Origin: Pseudomonas sp. MMS21 TM103
GTDB lineage: Bacteria > Pseudomonadota > Gammaproteobacteria > Pseudomonadales > Pseudomonadaceae
DNA: 64,000 nucleotides
Assembly (NCBI RefSeq): GCF_022132145.1
Contig: NZ_JAJISP010000009.1
Span: 62,001-126,000, forward strand
Reading direction: 5' to 3'
A model generated the notes under the pieces. That model was given only the letters and a program-made list of their open reading frames with translations, was not told where the DNA came from and did no database searches. This document shows positions 33,207 to 42,856 of the stretch, one piece after another. The position numbers were made by a program, and so were the translations under genes. The stretch's first letter is position 1. Each line of letters starts with the position of its first letter.

Positions 33207-36200
33207 TTACTTCCAGCTGGCCTGCACCGGTGTCAGTGGGGGGACGCATTGGCTGTAGCTGCCCGGCTCCAGGTAGGGCGCGAGGATCGGCGCCATGCCT
33301 TTGAGCACCTGCACCGGCAGCGCCGAGGTGAAGGTGAATTTCTCCGCGGCGCGCCCGGGCACAAAGGCGGTGAGGGTGCCGTAATGGCGCGCGCCGATGA
33401 AGAAGACGAAGGTGGCGGTGCGGTTCATCGCCCGTGAACTGAGTACGCGTCCGCCGCGGCCAACGGTTTCGACCCGGTTGTCGCCGGTGCCGGTCTTGCC
33501 GCCGAGGGTCAGCAGACGGCCGTCTGCCAGGCTGAAGCTGCCCTGCAGGCGCCGTGCGGTACCGCCTTCGACCACTTGCGAGAGTGCACCGCGCAGGGCT
33601 GCGGCCACTTCGCTGGGCATCACCCGTTTGCCGTTCAGGGCGTTGCGCTTGACCTGGGTGTCGTAGGGCGTGTCGGCGGCGAAATGCAGGCTGTCGATGC
33701 GCACCGTGGGTTGGCGGATACCATCGTTCTGGATAATACCCATCAATTCCGCCAGTGCCGCCGGACGGTCGCCGGAACTGCCAATGGCGGTGGCCAGCGA
33801 CGGCACCAGGTATTCGAAGGGGTAGCCGTGTTTCTGCCAGCGGTGGTGGATATCGAGGAAGGCCTCGACCTCCAGCATGATGCGGATACGGCTGTCGCGG
33901 GCGCTCTTGTGGCGGCTGCGGAACAACCAGCCGTAGACTTCCTGGCGCTGGTCGCGGCTGGCGACCACCGCGTCGCTGAAGCTGGCCTCGGGTTGTTCCA
34001 GCAGGTAGCCGAGCAGCCACAGTTCCAGCGGGTGGACGCGGGCGATATAGCCCTGGTCAGGCAGGCTGTAGGCGCCGGGGCCGTAGTTCAGGTACAGCTC
34101 GCGGATGCGCTTGTCGCTGAGTTTCTCGTTGGGCACATGGGCACGCAGGAAGGCGGCGAAGGTCGTCTCGTCGACTTCCGGCATCAGATAACGGTGCACA
34201 GCGGCCAGGCGTACCGAGGTGTGGCGCAGGCCGCTGAGGAAGGTCTCGAGGCGTTGCTGCGCCGGCTGGCCCTGGTATTTGCGCCAGAAGCGCAGGAGGA
34301 AGGTCTTGCCTTCGCTGTCGGCGAAGCGGCTGAGGTAGGCCTGGCGGCGCGGATTCTTGTCGTTCTTCAGCAGCTCGGCGCTGTTGCCCGGCGCCTGGTA
34401 GGTGCTATAGCGCACCAGGTCGCGCATCAGACGGATGAAAGGCAGGTTGATCGACTCGCGTAGCGCATCGCGCAGGGTCGGGTTGCGACCGTTGTCTTCG
34501 CGGCGGAAGTTGCCGAAGGTGTGCAGGCCGCCGCCGGTGAAGAAGCGCTCGTAGGGACTGGCGGAATACTTGCGCTCCAGGGCGGCGTCGAGCATGGCCG
34601 GCAGCTCGGCTCCGGGGTTTTGCCGCAGGTAGTCGAGGGCCCAGCGGGTCAGGTAGTCCTGGTCGGCGACTTCCACCGCGCGCAGTTCGCTGGGGCTCTG
34701 GCCGCTATGGCGCTGGTGCAATTCGGCGATGATTTCCAGGTAGGTGGCCATCACCCGCAGTTTGGCGGTGGAGCCGAGCTCCAGTTTGCTGCCTTCGTTG
34801 ATGTCGAAGGGTTGATCGGTGTTGTCGGTCTGCACGCGCACCCGGCTGCCATTGGCGGTGCGTTCGAACAGGGTGAAGCTGTAGCGCACTTCGCCGGTTT
34901 TTTCGGCCGACAGCAGGCGCTCACCGAACAGGCCGATCTGCTCGGCAAAGGCGGGATCGGCGAGTCGCTCCAGGTAGACGCTGACCGCTTGTTGCAGTTC
35001 GTTGTTGAGGGTGGTGCTGGCAGAGAGGTCCAGGCGGTCGAGGTCATACAGCGGCATGTTGAGCAGGTTGGAGAGGCGCGTGCGGGCCACGCTGATGCCC
35101 TTGTTGCCGTCGACCATTTGCAGGTTTGGCTCCAGCACCCAGTTGCGGTAGCGCAACTGCCGGGCCAGGGCCGCATCGCGTAATGCCGGGTCGATCAGGC
35201 CGCCCCCTGCAAGCACGCGGATATGGCTGTCGATCAGCTGGTCCAGCTCACTGCGGCCCTGGGCCAGGTAATAGGAGGGTCGCCGCTGGGCAATCATCAT
35301 CGCCATCACCTGGCGCAGGGCCAGGCCGCGTTCGGCATTGCTCGCCTCGGGCGAGCGTTCGGGGTCGAGCAGGCGATTGACCTGGGCGAAGTCGGCACCG
35401 AACCAGATGCGCAAGCCATCGGCCAGGCCATGCACCTCGCCGTGCCCGGGCGCGGCGGAGAGCGGCACGCTGTTGAGGTAGTCACGCACGATGTTTTCCC
35501 GCGTCGCCTGGGTCTGCGGCCCATTTTGGTAGGCACGCACGCTGGCCGAGACCATCTGCCGCAGTTTTTCCTTGGCCGAGTGGGTCAGGCCGTCTGGCGA
35601 GTGGCGATATTTTTCCAGCTGGGTGGCCAGGGTGCTGCCGCCTGCGGATTGATCCTGCACATCCAGCGCCTTGCCGACCTGCGAGATGGCCGCCATGGCG
35701 AAGCGCGGCCAGTCCACTGCCGGGTTGGCCTGGGGGTGTTCCTGGTCGAGCAGGTGCCGGTTCTCGATGAACAGCAGGCTGCCCGCCACCAGCGGCGGGA
35801 TGGCGCTGAAGCTCGGATAGAATTGCTGCGGGTGGCGGAACTCGTAGAAGGGCGTACCGCGACAGTCGCTGATGCTCAGGCCGGCCTGGATTTTTTCCGG
35901 ATAGGGGGTGAAAAAGCCACGTTGCGTGTAGTCGAGCAACGGCGGCGAGAACTGTGCCTGTTGGGTGATCTCGAAGTCGCGCTGTTGCAGGCGCTCCAGC
36001 ATCAGCGGCAGGTAGCTGTAACCCAGGCGTTTGTCGAAGGGGCCGTCCTGCGGATAGACGATCGCCGGGCTGGGGCCTGGTTGCACGCGGTAGCTCAGGC
36101 TATTGCTGTAGCGGCTGAGGTAGTAGGCCTGGAAATACGCGGTACGCATCTCGAAAACGACCAGCAGCGCAGCTGCCACCACCAGCAGTACCAGAATCAG

Positions 36201-36314
36201 CCAGATGGCGATGCGCAGCTTGCTGGAGTGCCTGACCGGTTTCAGCTGGAACGCCGGTTTTGTGTTGCTCGGAGGCACCTGTTCTGGCGCGTCGGATTTG
36301 CGTAATACACCCAT
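33207..36314 (-). CDS. Bifunctional penicillin-binding protein (GT51 transglycosylase plus transpeptidase)
   Basis: About 1035 residues from the ATG at 36312-36314; a GTG 33 bases upstream is possible, and neither has a good ribosome site. A single N-terminal membrane anchor is at about residues 35-57. The GT51 domain shows ENRHLLDQEHPQANPAVDW and GGSTLATQLEKYRHSP, with catalytic Glu in FIEN. The transpeptidase domain has the serine motif STAK (LGSTAKLRVMATYLE), a SIN motif (RESINLPF) and KTGTGDN. It polymerises and crosslinks peptidoglycan in the periplasm. It is larger than PBP1a or PBP1b and has long inserts, so it is a separate class A subtype. Confidence 0.87.
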   Translation of the reverse strand: MGVLRKSDAPEQVPPSNTKPAFQLKPVRHSSKLRIAIWLILVLLVVAAALLVVFEMRTAYFQAYYLSRYSNSLSYRVQPGPSPAIVYPQDGPFDKRLGYSYLPLMLERLQQRDFEITQQAQFSPPLLDYTQRGFFTPYPEKIQAGLSISDCRGTPFYEFRHPQQFYPSFSAIPPLVAGSLLFIENRHLLDQEHPQANPAVDWPRFAMAAISQVGKALDVQDQSAGGSTLATQLEKYRHSPDGLTHSAKEKLRQMVSASVRAYQNGPQTQATRENIVRDYLNSVPLSAAPGHGEVHGLADGLRIWFGADFAQVNRLLDPERSPEASNAERGLALRQVMAMMIAQRRPSYYLAQGRSELDQLIDSHIRVLAGGGLIDPALRDAALARQLRYRNWVLEPNLQMVDGNKGISVARTRLSNLLNMPLYDLDRLDLSASTTLNNELQQAVSVYLERLADPAFAEQIGLFGERLLSAEKTGEVRYSFTLFERTANGSRVRVQTDNTDQPFDINEGSKLELGSTAKLRVMATYLEIIAELHQRHSGQSPSELRAVEVADQDYLTRWALDYLRQNPGAELPAMLDAALERKYSASPYERFFTGGGLHTFGNFRREDNGRNPTLRDALRESINLPFIRLMRDLVRYSTYQAPGNSAELLKNDKNPRRQAYLSRFADSEGKTFLLRFWRKYQGQPAQQRLETFLSGLRHTSVRLAAVHRYLMPEVDETTFAAFLRAHVPNEKLSDKRIRELYLNYGPGAYSLPDQGYIARVHPLELWLLGYLLEQPEASFSDAVVASRDQRQEVYGWLFRSRHKSARDSRIRIMLEVEAFLDIHHRWQKHGYPFEYLVPSLATAIGSSGDRPAALAELMGIIQNDGIRQPTVRIDSLHFAADTPYDTQVKRNALNGKRVMPSEVAAALRGALSQVVEGGTARRLQGSFSLADGRLLTLGGKTGTGDNRVETVGRGGRVLSSRAMNRTATFVFFIGARHYGTLTAFVPGRAAEKFTFTSALPVQVLKGMAPILAPYLEPGSYSQCVPPLTPVQASWK

Positions 36315-36347
36315 AATTGCTTGGTCTGACCCCAGGTAGTACTTCAC

Positions 36348-36712
36348 AACAGCTTAGTCGCTGCTTGAAGAAGTAGACGCTAGTGGCCTTGACCAGGTCG
36401 CAAAGATTTCAGCAGGGCCTGCATGCCACGGCGAAGTTGGCGAGCAGAGCGATGCCGGGCGAGACGGTGTCACAAGGGAGCCGGCACGGCTACGACAATA
36501 TTTTTTTATCGTCGAGTGACTTATGCAGCGCGATCACCGTGAGCAGCGTGCCCTCGGTTGGCAGGCCAATGCCGCTGCCTGGACCGCCGCCGTGCGCGAA
36601 CCGCCCATCGAAAGCCGCCGGCTGGTCAGCGCTGCGGCGCTTGGGCGGGCCGGCTGCGGGAGGGGCGTGCGGCCGCTATGATCCCTGGCGAACGGATTGA
36701 ACGAGGAGCGAG
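36348..36712. other. Intergenic region between the penicillin-binding protein and aldo/keto reductase genes
   Basis: This divergent region holds the promoters of both genes. A T-rich patch (ACAATATTTTTTTATCG, about 36495-36511) is the only AT-rich element. I see no gene or clear operator. A GAGGAGCG ribosome site ends the region. Confidence 0.5.
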
Positions 36713-37546
36713 ATGATGGGAACGCTTGAACTGGCCGGTGTGACGGTGCCGGTGATCGGACAGGGCACCTGGCGCATGGGCGAGGTGGCCAGCCAGCGGC
36801 GCGCGGAAGTGGCGGCGCTACGCGAGGGCATCGAGTTGGGCCTGCGCCTGATCGACACGGCCGAGATGTACGGCGAAGGCGGCGCCGAACGGGTGGTGGG
36901 TGAGGCGCTTGCGGGCTTGCGCGAGCAGGTCTTCCTGATCAGCAAGGTCTATCCGCACAACGCCAGCCGCCAAGGTCTGGCAGCGGCCTGCGCGCGCAGC
37001 CTGAAGCGGCTGGGAACCGAGCGGATCGACCTCTATCTGTTGCACTGGCGTGGTCAGTACCCGCTGGCGGAAACCGTCGAGGCTTTCGAACGTCTGCGCG
37101 AGGAGGGCAAGATCGGCCGCTGGGGTGTGTCCAACTTCGACCTGGACGATTTGCAGGAATTGCACGATCTGGGCGTCGCAGGCTGCGCCACCAACCAGGT
37201 GCTGTACAACCCCGAGGCGCGCGGCATCGAGTTCGACCTGCTGCCCTGGCAGCAGGGCCAGGGCATGCCACTGATGGCCTACTGCCCGCTGGGTCAGGCC
37301 GGGCAACTGCTGCGCCATCCGGCGTTGCGCCAGGTGGCCGAGACGCATGGCGTCACCCCGGCGCAGGTCGCGCTGGCCTGGCTGTTGCGCCAGCCGGGGG
37401 TGATTGCCATCCCCAAAGCGGTCGATGCCGAGCATCTGCGGTTGAACGCCGCCGCGGCGTCCGTGCAACTGAGTGGCGCAGACCTGGCGCTGATCGATGC
37501 CGCTTACCCGGGGCCGACCTGCAAGCAGTCGTTGCAGATGGTGTAG
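36713..37546 (+). CDS. Aldo/keto reductase
   Basis: 277 residues; ATG codons at 36713 and 36716 share the same ribosome site. The catalytic tetrad is visible: Asp and Tyr in LIDTAEMYGEG, Lys in LISKVYPHN and His in YLLHWRG. The C-terminal NADPH-binding segment is GVIAIPKAVDAEHLRLNA. It reduces an aldehyde or ketone; the substrate cannot be told. It resembles the YeaE/MPH-type bacterial subgroup and converges with the RND operon. Confidence 0.88.
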   Translation: MMGTLELAGVTVPVIGQGTWRMGEVASQRRAEVAALREGIELGLRLIDTAEMYGEGGAERVVGEALAGLREQVFLISKVYPHNASRQGLAAACARSLKRLGTERIDLYLLHWRGQYPLAETVEAFERLREEGKIGRWGVSNFDLDDLQELHDLGVAGCATNQVLYNPEARGIEFDLLPWQQGQGMPLMAYCPLGQAGQLLRHPALRQVAETHGVTPAQVALAWLLRQPGVIAIPKAVDAEHLRLNAAAASVQLSGADLALIDAAYPGPTCKQSLQMV

Positions 37547-37586
37547 GCCCCAGTCCGTGGGTGTGCCCTGGGTATCTGTAGTTACT

Positions 37587-40500
37587 CTAGCTGCTGCTCA
37601 CACGGGCTTTGCCCTGCAGCGGCGCGAGCAGGTGTTCCGGCAAGTCGAGCAGGTCGTCGTCGTAGGTTTCCAGCGGCGGCGGGCGGCGTTCGAAACGCGC
37701 GCCGAGCACCAGCAGGCAGGGGGTCAGCAGCAGGGTCAGCACGGTGGCGAAGCTCAGGCCGCCGGCGATCGCGCTGGACAGCTGGGTCCACCACTGGGTC
37801 GAGGGCGCGCCCAGACCCAGGCTCGGGGCCAGCAGGTCGACATTGACCCCGAGCACCATGGGCATCAGGCCGAGAATGGTGGTCACCGCCGTGAGCAGCA
37901 CCGGGCGCAGGCGCAGGCTGCCGGTTTCCAGCGCCGCCGCGCGCGGCTCCAGGCCCTGGCGGCGCAGCTGGTTGTAGGTGTCGATGAGGATGATGTTGTT
38001 GTTCACCACGATGCCGGCCAGGGCGATCAGGCCCATGCCGACCATGACGATGCCGAACGACTGGCCGTTGACCAGCAGGCCCATCAGCACCCCGGCGGTG
38101 GACAGGACGATGGCGGACAGCACCAGCAGCGCCTGGTACAGGCTGTTGAACTGGGTTACCAGGATCAGCGCCATGAGGAAGATCGCCACGCCGAAGGCGG
38201 TGGCCAGGAAGACCGCGGCCTCGCGCTGGTCGGCATCCTCGCCGGCGAAGGTCAGCTGCACGTCCGTCGGCGGCTCGCCCATGGCTTCGCGCAGTGCTTG
38301 CAGGCGTTCGTCCAGGCGCGCGCCTTCGGCCAGATCGGCCTGCAGGGTGATGGTGCGGTTGCCATCGACCCGGCGCAGGGTGCCGACCTTGGGCGCCGGC
38401 TCGAGGGCGACGAAGTTGCCCAGCGGCACCTGGCCACTGGGCGTGTTCAGGGTCAGGCGGCCGAGTTGGTCGAGCGAACGCCAGTCGGCGGGCAGGCGCA
38501 CGCGGATGTCCACCTCGTCGGTGGCGTCCTCCGGCCGGTAGGTCGCCAGTTTCAGGCCATTGCTGACCATCTGCACGGCGTTGCCGACGCTCAGCACGTC
38601 GGCGCCGAAGCGCGCGGCGGCCTCGCGGTCGACCTTGATCCGCCATTCGATGCCGGGCAGGGCACGGTCGTCTTCGATGTCCTGGAAGCCGCCGATGCTG
38701 AGCATGCTGGCGCGCAGCCGCTCGACGAATCGATCGGCCTTGGCCGGATCCAGGGCGCCGATCTGCAGCTTGACCGGTTTGCCCCCGCTGGGGCCTTGTT
38801 CCTGTCCGCGGAACTCGAGGACCACCCCGGGAATGTCGGCGCTGCGCTCGCGCATGTCGGCGAGAATCTGCCGGGCCGGGCGCCGCTCATGCCAGTCGAC
38901 GAACTGGAACTGCAGGGTGCCGATCACGTCGACCCCGAGCTGGCCGTCCGGCTGTGCCAGGGAGCGGGCGTACAGCGCCTTGACCTCGCTCATGCCGAGC
39001 AGGCGACGTTCGACCTGTTGCAGCAGGGCGTCCTTTTCCTGCACCGACAGATCGCCGCGGGCGCGCAGCCAGATCTGCGCATTATCCGGCTCGACCTCGG
39101 GGAAGAACTCCACGCCATGGTTGTAGCGGCCGTAGCCGGCATAGATCAGGGCAACCAGCGCGAGAATGCCGAGCAGGGCCAGGCCCGGCCGGCGCAGCAG
39201 TCTGTCGAGCAGTTTACGGTAGGCCCGGGCGCCACGGCTGGGCGTGCCCGGCAGCGGCTGCGGGCGACCGCCGGTTACCGCACCCAGTACCGGCAGGAAC
39301 ACCAGGGCCATGGCCAGGGAGGCGAGCAGGCAGACGATCACCGTGGCCGGCAGGTATTTCATGAACTGGCCGACCACCCCGGGCCAGAACAGCAGCGGTA
39401 GGAACACCGCCAGGGTGGTGGCGGTGGAGGCGATCACCGGCCAGGCCATTCGCGTCGCCGCGTTGGCCCACGCCTGGCGCGGGTTCTGGCCCTGGTGCAG
39501 GTTGCGGTCGGCCAGCTCGGAGACCACGATGGCGCCATCCACCAGCATCCCGGCGACCAGGATCAGGCTGAACAGCACGACTATGTTGAGGGTGAAGCCG
39601 AGCATCCAGATCAGCAGGATGCCGGTCAGGAAGGCGCCGGGAATGGTCAGGCCGACCAGCAGCGCCGAGCGCAGGCCCATGCTCGCCACCACCAGGATCA
39701 GCACCAGGACGATGGCGGTCATCACGTTGTTGAGCAGGTCGCCGAGCAGGCTCTCGACTTCCTGCGACTGATCCATGATGTAGTTGACCTGCAGGCCTTC
39801 GGGCAGCAGCGGCTGGGCCTGGACCATCAGCGCCTTGATCTGCTCGATGGTGGCGATGATGTTGGCGCCGCTGCGCTTGGCCACCTCCAGGACGATGGCG
39901 GGCTGGCCGTTGATCCGGGCGAAACCGGTCGGGTCCTTGAAGGTGCGCTGGATGCTGGCGACGTCGCCGAAGGTCACCACGCTGCCGCCGATCACCTTGA
40001 TCGGCATGGCCAGCACGTCTTCCAGGTTCTCGATCACCCCGGGGACCTTCAGGCTCATGCGTCCCGCGCCGGTGTCCAGGCTGCCGGCGGCGACCAGGCG
40101 GTTGTTGCGGCTGACCAGGTTGAACAGCTCGCTGTAGTCGATGCCGTAGCCGTCGAGCACCTGTGGGTCGACGACGATTTCCAGCAGGTCCTCGCGATCG
40201 CCGCCGATCTCCACCGAGAGCACCTCGGCGATGCCTTCGATGTTCTCCTTCAACTGGCGGGCGACATACACCAGCTGCGCTTCGGCGATGGGCCCGGACA
40301 GGCCGATCGACAGCACCGGGAACAGCGCCACGTTGACCTCGTTGACCGTCGGTTCCTCGGCTTCCTCCGGCAGTTTGCTGCGCGCGCTGTCGACCTTCTC
40401 GCGCACATCGATCAGCGCCGCCTTGGCGTCGAAGCCGGCATCGAATTCCAGGGTCACCGAGGCATGCCCCTCGCTGGCCATCGAGCGCATTTCCTTGACC

Positions 40501-40730
40501 GCTTCGAGGCTGCGCAACTCCTGCTCGAGCGGCCTGACCAGCAGGCGCTCGGCGTCTTCCGGGCTGATCCCTTCCAGGCTGACCGAGACGTAGATGATCG
40601 GGATGCTGACGTCCGGGTTGGCTTCCTTGGGGATGGCCACATAGGCGGCCAGGCCGCCGATCAGCAGAAAGGCCAGCAGCAGCAGGCTAGTGCGGCTGCG
40701 GTCCAGCGCCGCGGCGATCAGAGCGTGCAT
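37587..40730 (-). CDS. RND multidrug efflux permease (HAE-1-like)
   Basis: 1047 residues with the 12-helix RND layout and two large periplasmic loops. The N-terminus carries IPKEANPDVSIPIIYVSVSL and EGISPEDAERLLVRPLEQEL. Helix 4 has VAGMLVDGAIVVSELADR with one proton-relay Asp. A second conserved block is GMGLIALAGIVVNNNIILID in helix 10. It pumps hydrophobic compounds out using the proton gradient. It begins one base after the adaptor stop. No outer-membrane channel gene is in the operon, so it probably shares a TolC/OprM-type protein encoded elsewhere. Confidence 0.92.
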   Translation of the reverse strand: MHALIAAALDRSRTSLLLLAFLLIGGLAAYVAIPKEANPDVSIPIIYVSVSLEGISPEDAERLLVRPLEQELRSLEAVKEMRSMASEGHASVTLEFDAGFDAKAALIDVREKVDSARSKLPEEAEEPTVNEVNVALFPVLSIGLSGPIAEAQLVYVARQLKENIEGIAEVLSVEIGGDREDLLEIVVDPQVLDGYGIDYSELFNLVSRNNRLVAAGSLDTGAGRMSLKVPGVIENLEDVLAMPIKVIGGSVVTFGDVASIQRTFKDPTGFARINGQPAIVLEVAKRSGANIIATIEQIKALMVQAQPLLPEGLQVNYIMDQSQEVESLLGDLLNNVMTAIVLVLILVVASMGLRSALLVGLTIPGAFLTGILLIWMLGFTLNIVVLFSLILVAGMLVDGAIVVSELADRNLHQGQNPRQAWANAATRMAWPVIASTATTLAVFLPLLFWPGVVGQFMKYLPATVIVCLLASLAMALVFLPVLGAVTGGRPQPLPGTPSRGARAYRKLLDRLLRRPGLALLGILALVALIYAGYGRYNHGVEFFPEVEPDNAQIWLRARGDLSVQEKDALLQQVERRLLGMSEVKALYARSLAQPDGQLGVDVIGTLQFQFVDWHERRPARQILADMRERSADIPGVVLEFRGQEQGPSGGKPVKLQIGALDPAKADRFVERLRASMLSIGGFQDIEDDRALPGIEWRIKVDREAAARFGADVLSVGNAVQMVSNGLKLATYRPEDATDEVDIRVRLPADWRSLDQLGRLTLNTPSGQVPLGNFVALEPAPKVGTLRRVDGNRTITLQADLAEGARLDERLQALREAMGEPPTDVQLTFAGEDADQREAAVFLATAFGVAIFLMALILVTQFNSLYQALLVLSAIVLSTAGVLMGLLVNGQSFGIVMVGMGLIALAGIVVNNNIILIDTYNQLRRQGLEPRAAALETGSLRLRPVLLTAVTTILGLMPMVLGVNVDLLAPSLGLGAPSTQWWTQLSSAIAGGLSFATVLTLLLTPCLLVLGARFERRPPPLETYDDDLLDLPEHLLAPLQGKARVSSS

Positions 40731-40731
40731 T

Positions 40732-41814
40732 TCAGCTGTCCTCGCTGGCGAGTTGGCTGAGCACCTGCTGGCCGGGTTCGACGAAACCCTGGCCGAGGGT
40801 GATCAGCGCGACCCGCGGCGGCAGACCGCTGACCCAGGCGCCCTGATTGTCGACGCTGATCAGCGTGACCGGGGTGAACTCGACCCGTTGCTGCGCGTTG
40901 ACCCACTTCACCCCATGCCGGCCGGCCTGATCCAGGCTGAGCAGGGCCGGGGAGACGCGGTGGGCCATGGCCTCGCCGGTCTGGATGTGCAGGGTGGCGC
41001 TGGCCCCGGCCAGGCGCTGCCGCTCGGGGTTGTCGACCCGCACCTCGATGCGGAAGCTGCGCGAGTCGGGGTCGGCGGCGGCGGCGATGAAATGCAGCTC
41101 ACCGGCAAGCTCGCGGCCGTCGAGCAGCTGCACGCGTACCGGCTGGCCAAGGGTCAGCTGGATCACCTCCTGCTGGGCGATCTGCGCGCTGACCTTGAGC
41201 TGGCGGATGTCGACCAGGGTCAGCAGGCTCTGCCCGGGCTGGACGAAGTCGCCCAGCTCGACCTGGCGCGCGTCGTAGACCCCGGCGAAGGGCGCCTCGA
41301 TGCGGGTGTTGCCCAGATGCAGGCGGGCCGTGGCCAGTTCGGCGCGGGCCTTGGCCAGCTCGCTGTCCAGGCGCAGCAGCTCGTTGGCGGAAAACAGGTT
41401 GCGCTCGCGCAGGCGTTTGGCCGAACTGACGTCGGTCTCGCGCTGGCGCACTTCGGCTTCGCTGCGCGCCACCTGGGCGGTGCGGTCGTCCGGCGACAGG
41501 CTGAGGAGCAACTCGCCCTGTTCGACCGGCTGGCCCTTGTCCCGGTCCAGGCGCAGCACGCTGGCGCTGATCTGCGCGCGCAATTCGACCCGGCGCCAGG
41601 CTTCGACCTGGCCCTGGACCACGTGCTGGCGCTGCATCGGCTGGGCCTCCAGCCACTGGATCTCGACTTTCGCCAGCCCCTGCTCCACGACGGGCTGATC
41701 GGCGCTGGCGGTTTTCTGTGCCTTGAACAGCGAGCCGCTGAGCAGCCACAGCAGCAGCAAGACGCTGATGGCGACGGCGATCAACCATGGACGTTTGGAC
41801 ACTTGACTGAACAT
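40732..41814 (-). CDS. RND periplasmic adaptor (membrane fusion) protein
   Basis: 360 residues. An N-terminal anchor helix (WLIAVAISVLLLLWLLSGSL, about 10-29) is followed by a lipoyl/barrel-sandwich half (VEQGELLLSLSPDDRTAQV), a coiled-coil hairpin of about 60 residues (EAEVRQRETDVSSAKRLRER) and the return half (IEAPFAGVYDARQVELGDFV). It joins the RND pump to an outer-membrane channel. The operon order is tetR, adaptor, pump, with gaps of 6 and 1 bases. Confidence 0.92.
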   Translation of the reverse strand: MFSQVSKRPWLIAVAISVLLLLWLLSGSLFKAQKTASADQPVVEQGLAKVEIQWLEAQPMQRQHVVQGQVEAWRRVELRAQISASVLRLDRDKGQPVEQGELLLSLSPDDRTAQVARSEAEVRQRETDVSSAKRLRERNLFSANELLRLDSELAKARAELATARLHLGNTRIEAPFAGVYDARQVELGDFVQPGQSLLTLVDIRQLKVSAQIAQQEVIQLTLGQPVRVQLLDGRELAGELHFIAAAADPDSRSFRIEVRVDNPERQRLAGASATLHIQTGEAMAHRVSPALLSLDQAGRHGVKWVNAQQRVEFTPVTLISVDNQGAWVSGLPPRVALITLGQGFVEPGQQVLSQLASEDS

Positions 41815-41820
41815 GAGCGG

Positions 41821-42477
41821 TTACTCGCGGCTGGCGGATGGGGCGCAAAGGTTGGCGGCCTGGCCACGCAGGCCGGCGATGATGAAATCGGTGACGCGGT
41901 CGAAGTAGTCGCTCAGGGCGATGGGCTCGGCCCAGTGCTCGAAGCCGCCGGAGGCGATGCGTGCCATTACCCCGTTGATACAGGCCTCCACGCCCCACAA
42001 CAGGTACTGGCAATCGGCGTGACAGAGGGCAGGCTCGCCGAAGGTGCTCTGCAGCAGCTGGCCGAAGAAGGCAACGTAGTCACGTTCCAGCTGCAGGAAC
42101 TCCTCGCGGTAGGGAGCCTCCAGGCGCTCCTGAAAGGCCGGGCGGTCGCAGTGCTGGCACAGTTGCGTGAGGATCGGGTCGGCGAGCATCTGCTCGAAGG
42201 CGCGGCGGATTACCTGGCGCATGGCCAGGTGCGGCGGCTGCGCGGCATGCAAGGCACGCAGTTCGTCGAGATTCGCCCGGCTCATGTCCAGCACCAGGCG
42301 GGCAAAGAGCGCCTCCTTGCTGGGAAAGTGCTTGTACACCGTGCCCTTGCCGATACCGGCCTCGGTTGCCACCTCGGCGATGGTCACCCGATCCCAGGGC
42401 TGCTGGCGAAACAGCAGGCGCGCGGCATCGAGGAGGGCGCTTTCGCGCTGCAGGAAGAGTCGGTCTTGAAGGCGCAT
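41821..42477 (-). CDS. TetR-family repressor of the RND operon
   Basis: 218 residues. The helix-turn-helix is typical: RVTIAEVATEAGIGKGTVYK followed by HFPSKEALFARL. The C-terminal ligand domain is not diagnostic and contains four or more cysteines (LCQHCDR, ALCHADCQYL). It is the first gene of the operon it probably controls, with the double palindrome at 42499-42529 just upstream, so autoregulation released by a pump substrate is expected. Confidence 0.9.
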   Translation of the reverse strand: MRLQDRLFLQRESALLDAARLLFRQQPWDRVTIAEVATEAGIGKGTVYKHFPSKEALFARLVLDMSRANLDELRALHAAQPPHLAMRQVIRRAFEQMLADPILTQLCQHCDRPAFQERLEAPYREEFLQLERDYVAFFGQLLQSTFGEPALCHADCQYLLWGVEACINGVMARIASGGFEHWAEPIALSDYFDRVTDFIIAGLRGQAANLCAPSASRE

Positions 42478-42498
42478 GGGCAGGAACTTATCTGGCTG

Positions 42499-42529
42499 TG
42501 ACTGCCGGTCATGCTATGACTGCTGGTCA
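42499..42529. promoter_or_regulatory. Double TGAC-N5-GTCA operator upstream of the tetR-RND operon
   Basis: TGACTGCCGGTCA (42499-42511) and TGACTGCTGGTCA (42517-42529) are two nearly identical dyads whose centres are 18 bp apart. They start 22 bases upstream of the tetR start codon. Two side-by-side dyads suggest cooperative binding of two repressor dimers over the promoter. Confidence 0.8.
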
Positions 42530-42856
42530 CGACGAGCAAGCAAGCAGTTGTAACAACGCTTGGCGACGGCCGTGAAGCGGACGTTGCAGCCATCGAACAA
42601 TCCAGGTGGTGGCTGAACCAGGCGTCATCCAGCCACCCCAGCTCTGGTCACCCCATACCGCCGGGAAATTGCACCGACGCAGCACTTGTGGCCGTAATGC
42701 ATGCTTGCGCACGAGTAGCCAGATCATGCGAATGAGCAGGGGCGCGAGCGTACCCAGTCATGGCGCCGCGAAGCTTTGCTGCTTCTGCGCCTGGTGTCCG
42801 GCTGCGTCCGTCGCTGGTGGAAAACCCCAGCCGATTTTCCACCTCGCCCATTGCCG
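42530..42856. other. Gap between the tetR operator and the peroxiredoxin gene
   Basis: I see no gene, repeat or terminator that I can support in these 327 bases; open frames on both strands are short and lack ribosome sites. Confidence 0.5.
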
